Source: Enchytraeus crypticus (taxonomy: Eukaryota > Annelida > Clitellata > Enchytraeida > Enchytraeidae). From it: a DNA stretch of 64,000 nt. Shown piece by piece: positions 60,304 to 64,000 of the stretch. Position numbers and translations under genes: made by a program. The stretch covers positions 269,501 through 333,500 of the forward strand of contig CAJHZI010000182.1 in assembly GCA_905160935.1 (NCBI GenBank), written 5' to 3'. Position 1 is the first letter of the stretch. Every line of letters begins with the position of its first letter. A model generated the notes under the pieces. It was not told the origin of the DNA. It worked only from the letters and a program-made list of their open reading frames with translations, and made no database searches.

Positions 60304-60711
60304 GTATATAGACTATATAGACTATATAGTATGTTCTATATTACATCATCCATTATCTAGAAGACTGCTGATACCATTTGTAGATATTTTTAAACACACA
60401 AATAATTAATAATACAGAAAAAAACATTCTAAAATATATATCCACTTTGGCATAATCAGCTTGATTACGTAAAAATTCAAAAAATAATCGAAAAGACGAT
60501 TTTCACTTTGAAAGTAAACAACTGAATTTAACATAACTTTAGAAAGCATATGGATGAATTAACAAGTTGATCAAACAGTGTCAATTCCGGCATTCCAGGT
60601 TTAACTCTCCCTCAATCAATCAGTTAATAAAACTGAAGAACTGACACTGGTCAACCAAACCCTCCGATTAACTTGACGGAAAGATTTCTACACAGAGGGT
60701 GAAAACAGTAA

Positions 60712-60880
60712 ATGGCTAAAACCAACGGTTCGCCATATACATTGCACAAGTCTGAGGATCAGTTGCTCTCATCAAGTCTTGATAAACTGCAAAGAACTTA
60801 CTACCATGTTCTGAGGTCACTCTCTTCAGACAGTAGTCGTCAACAACGATTCAGATTTATCACATTTTTGTTATTTTTAC
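60712..60880 (+). CDS. Possible short coding exon, unrecognised
   Basis: ATG followed by a non-repetitive, mixed-composition frame (MAKTNGSPYTLHKSEDQLLS, then LDKLQRTYYHVLRSLSSD). Beyond about 60840 the frame becomes Phe/Leu-rich as if intronic. I see no homology, and no partner exon in the window. Confidence 0.15.
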
Positions 60881-61267
60881 ACAATATAAGTTATTCTGTC
60901 TTTCGGAAAAGGGCGAGTTTTATGGTGAAGTGATTTGGCTAAATTTGTAAACAAGTAGATTCAATAGGTTTGCCTAGAGTTGTGATTCGTCACATGTAAA
61001 TGGCTTTATCCACATGTACAGGATGTTTTCTACACGTAAAATAGTTCATCTGTAAGCGGAAGGCTTTCTCACAGTACTTCGTTAAAACTTAGTATCTAAA
61101 CGTTTGAGCTACAATAAATTACTAGCAAAAAGCTTAAAATGCGCAGAGATAGATCGGGCCGGCAATACATATCGACACATGCATAATACTTACAAGACGC
61201 TCAATACACGACACACACGAGGAAATACTTGTTCATACACAATACAATTGAACTCTACTAATATATA

Positions 61268-61330
<63 letters not shown>

Positions 61331-61331
61331 C

Positions 61332-61396
<65 letters not shown>

Positions 61397-61849
61397 CAAC
61401 CACTATACGCTGCTTTATAAATAGCAGGCATATGTACCGTATTCCAACAGCCTGTAATAACTAAAATATATCAACTCTATCTATAAGAGTCTTCAAATTT
61501 TATCACAAAGCAAGTCAAAACTTTCATCTATTTTTTCAGGTTCAACGAAATTGCAAAAAATGCCAAACATCAAACCCTGCACCAGAGTCAGGCAGCTCAA
61601 ATATAACTCGGGATCAGTTGGGTACTTTTCCAGTAGGTTGTAACTAGATTGAGCCAAAGAGGCAAGGATTAATGCTTAGATGAGGTCTCGATGATGGGTG
61701 ATTAGAGCTCAGAGAGATCTGGGTATATGGAGCATGTGGGTAATAAACATTCATTAAATGTTCAGAGAGCAACAAAGAATCTAAGATACATTAAAAGAAT
61801 TTCAGCTATAATTATTTAGACAATTTTACAACGGGTAACAGATACAGGC

Positions 61850-62010
61850 TAACATCAGGAAAGGCATTCGGTTGGTGAATGCCTAGGCTCCATAAATTGC
61901 TAAAAGTTGTTCTAAACGAATGGAAAAGTCTAATTACGGTAAGGGACAGAGGGGAGTGGAGGTCCACTCGACTAGCTACATTGGCATTGAAGGGAAATTG
62001 ATGATGATGA
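61850..62010 (+). mobile_element. Family B copy
   Basis: AACATCAGGAAAGGCATTCG, GAATGCCTAGGCTCC and a GATGATGATG end. Confidence 0.65.
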
Positions 62011-62569
62011 ACAAAGTTTACTCAAAACTTTCTGGTCACAGAGACTTAATTTATGCTGACTCGAGCTAAATTGTAAATATTCACGTATTAACCTAAGGAT
62101 ATGGAGTTGAGGAAGGAATAACTAAATCACAGGACAGGAGTAGAATAAGCGAGTAGAACGTAACTACATTTATTACGTACAATATCACAAAATAAGGGAA
62201 TAATGTTCATTGTCTTGAAACAGTCTCAGCAATTGTTAACAACCTATTGTTAACAGCCTATGCAATTGTTTAGACAGAAGAGCCAAATGAGGTCTTTATA
62301 TTTCGGTCTTTATACGCAAGTGATTGATAGTAAGTAGGTTATTTTTACCATACAAAGATATGTTAAATGACCTGTGTAGTAAATGCTCCTAATCATACCT
62401 TGCATTTTTTAATTTACTGTCGATCGCTTTTCACTAGACGACGATTGTCGAACGATGCAAAACAATCAATAAAATACAGCAAGATTCCGACGACGACAAG
62501 AATATCATCTAATTCAAAGAAACTAAAACAAACTACAACAAAAACACATAAAATAACGTCTACTTGAAT

Positions 62570-62630
62570 CTGATCTCACCAACAGCATCCTTGAAAGAGG
62601 AAGCAGACGTTTTACTTTCATTATTATTAC
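62570..62630 (+). mobile_element. CATCC-hairpin retroposon tail, diverged
   Basis: CACCAACAGCATCCTTGAAA, GAGGAAGCAGACGTTTTAC, (ATT)n. Confidence 0.5.
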
Positions 62631-63775
62631 ACCTATCACTGTCTCTACTCACATATTTGACAGCATCTGACTCTTCACATAAAGAGATTAGCTGAACCAA
62701 GAATTATTAGGAAAATCTGTGACTACAGCTGGAGGGGTGGCGTGTCTCTCAAAAGCCTGTATAATCAGTTCTCTCGAGAGAGACGATGAGAGGTTGCGGC
62801 ACAATGCTCTACTGCAGAAGTAAAACTAAACTAACCATCAACATTGATTCAACTCTCAGTAGTCTAGATCTGAAATGATCTCTAATGTTCTGCACCTGAA
62901 AATAATGCATTCGATTATAAACCATGTATGTTAAGTTCATGCAATCCAGACATTTTTAATACAGTATTGTCGTCGTCATCATAATTGTTCATCTTAGGTA
63001 ATTTACACACCAAGAAACCAAAATGAACCTAAAAATAGTTAAATTTTCCTTTGCGCATTAATTCTTTCTTGCTATCTTTCTTTTTACATTCCAATATTAG
63101 CCCTACGGTGACGCGCTAATTATGTAACTAATACAGGTTGCAGCTATTCCAGATAACAGCTGTTTTACAACATATAACTTAAAAACAATGGCAGATATGG
63201 TATATAGACAGCATGCAGATAGCAACAATTTCACTCTGTAAACTGAAATGCACTGAATAAATCCATTAATAATATGGTAACACAATACAGTGGAGACTTT
63301 CAAGTCAACCTAAGCAAACATGACGTCAGAGACATCTTGACCGAGAGTTAACATGACAGAAGCTATTTTACAGCGCACAAATAATACGTTTCACGTAATA
63401 AATATATTCAGCAATGAACTTAATTTCGGCATCAGAAAATCGGACAGAGCATTCAAGCAGCTACACTAACCACTTCAAATGTAAACGATGTGAAATCATG
63501 CTAATATATGCAGAGTGATATAGACTAAGATAATTCAAATACTACTACAGGGCATTATTAAAATAGTGACAGTAGAATTGTCCTTCATTTAATAATGAAT
63601 TCCTGTGACAATTACACTTAATCACTTGATAAACAAAGTGGTCAACAAGAGTCGACCACTTTGCTAAGGTAAACGATTTTTAGTAGAAGGTTCAATAACT
63701 AAATTAACAAAAGCCTTTCATACAATATTTTTAGCCAAAATACAGTGCCTAACATTGGATACAATGTACTTCAAA
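62631..63775. other. Gene-free stretch
   Basis: No exon or clear repeat. A 10-bp hairpin (CAAAGTGGTC/GACCACTTTG) is at about 63633-63662. Confidence 0.45.
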
Positions 63776-63779
63776 GGCA

Positions 63780-63900
63780 AAAGCCAAGTTTAGTTTCCAA
63801 CTCGGTAGCACATCAGTGACAGAGATAGCACTAGATTTGAACCCTGCATCTACGGATTGGCAGTCTAACAACTTACCGACATGCCACTGGCTCAGGCCAT
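63780..63900 (-). mobile_element. Old diverged SINE (family A)
   Basis: Minus strand: TGGCATGTCGGTAAG head and CAGGGTTCAAATCTAGTG. Confidence 0.6.
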
Positions 63901-64000
63901 CTGATGACAATCGACCAAATTCAAGTAAATTTTAGGCCATGGAGCAGTTTTAACTCTAAAATATTATGAAATGCAGCAGAGAACACGAGATAATATACTA

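Noticed and set aside
63633-63662. 10-bp hairpin CAAAGTGGTC/GACCACTTTG
   Set aside because: Short and isolated; expected by chance or as repeat debris.

Overview
The window is nuclear DNA of an animal. Two genes can be rebuilt end to end, both with short coding exons, GT-AG (once GC-AG) introns and matching phases. Intergenic and intronic DNA is AT-rich and crowded with microsatellites, minisatellites, tRNA-derived SINEs and LINE fragments. The exon layout, the MRP1-type protein with its TMD0, and the SINE/LINE load suggest a marine invertebrate, perhaps a lophotrochozoan. I cannot place it more closely.

Layout. (1) About 1-6.2 kb, minus strand: five phase-compatible exons of an unrecognised gene (helical N-terminal part, long Ser/Pro-rich middle, polyglutamine exon). 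It runs off the left edge. A good first-exon candidate lies at 12.0 kb, which would put the large satellite inside its first intron. (2) 7-12 kb: a GC-rich GGTACCC cluster, the end of a LINE ORF2, and a 2.5-kb array of a 21-bp satellite. (3) 12.6-44.7 kb, minus strand: a complete ABCC1/MRP1-type ABC exporter in 32 coding exons, 1590 residues, all phases closing. (4) 44.7-55 kb: intergenic, with SINEs, LINE remnants and a second GC-rich cluster. (5) 55.07-58.82 kb, plus strand: a complete four-exon DCAKD (dephospho-CoA kinase domain) gene, 232 residues. (6) 58.8-64 kb: repeats and no convincing gene.

The two complete genes are unrelated in role: one is a membrane exporter of conjugates and the other belongs to the coenzyme A kinase family. 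They are neighbours with 5' ends about 10 kb apart, transcribed away from each other.

The most interesting signals concern repeats. At least three repeat families (a tRNA-SINE, a LINE 3' tail and a third short element) share one 3' end: a hairpin whose stem changes in a compensatory way, followed by GGAA and GACGTTAA. Retroposon tails, (GATT)n tracts and minisatellites also lie unusually often directly against splice junctions. In intron 19 the acceptor is triplicated, in intron 13 the donor region has become a minisatellite, and in DCAKD intron 1 a retroposon with a 14-bp target duplication sits 21 bp from the acceptor.
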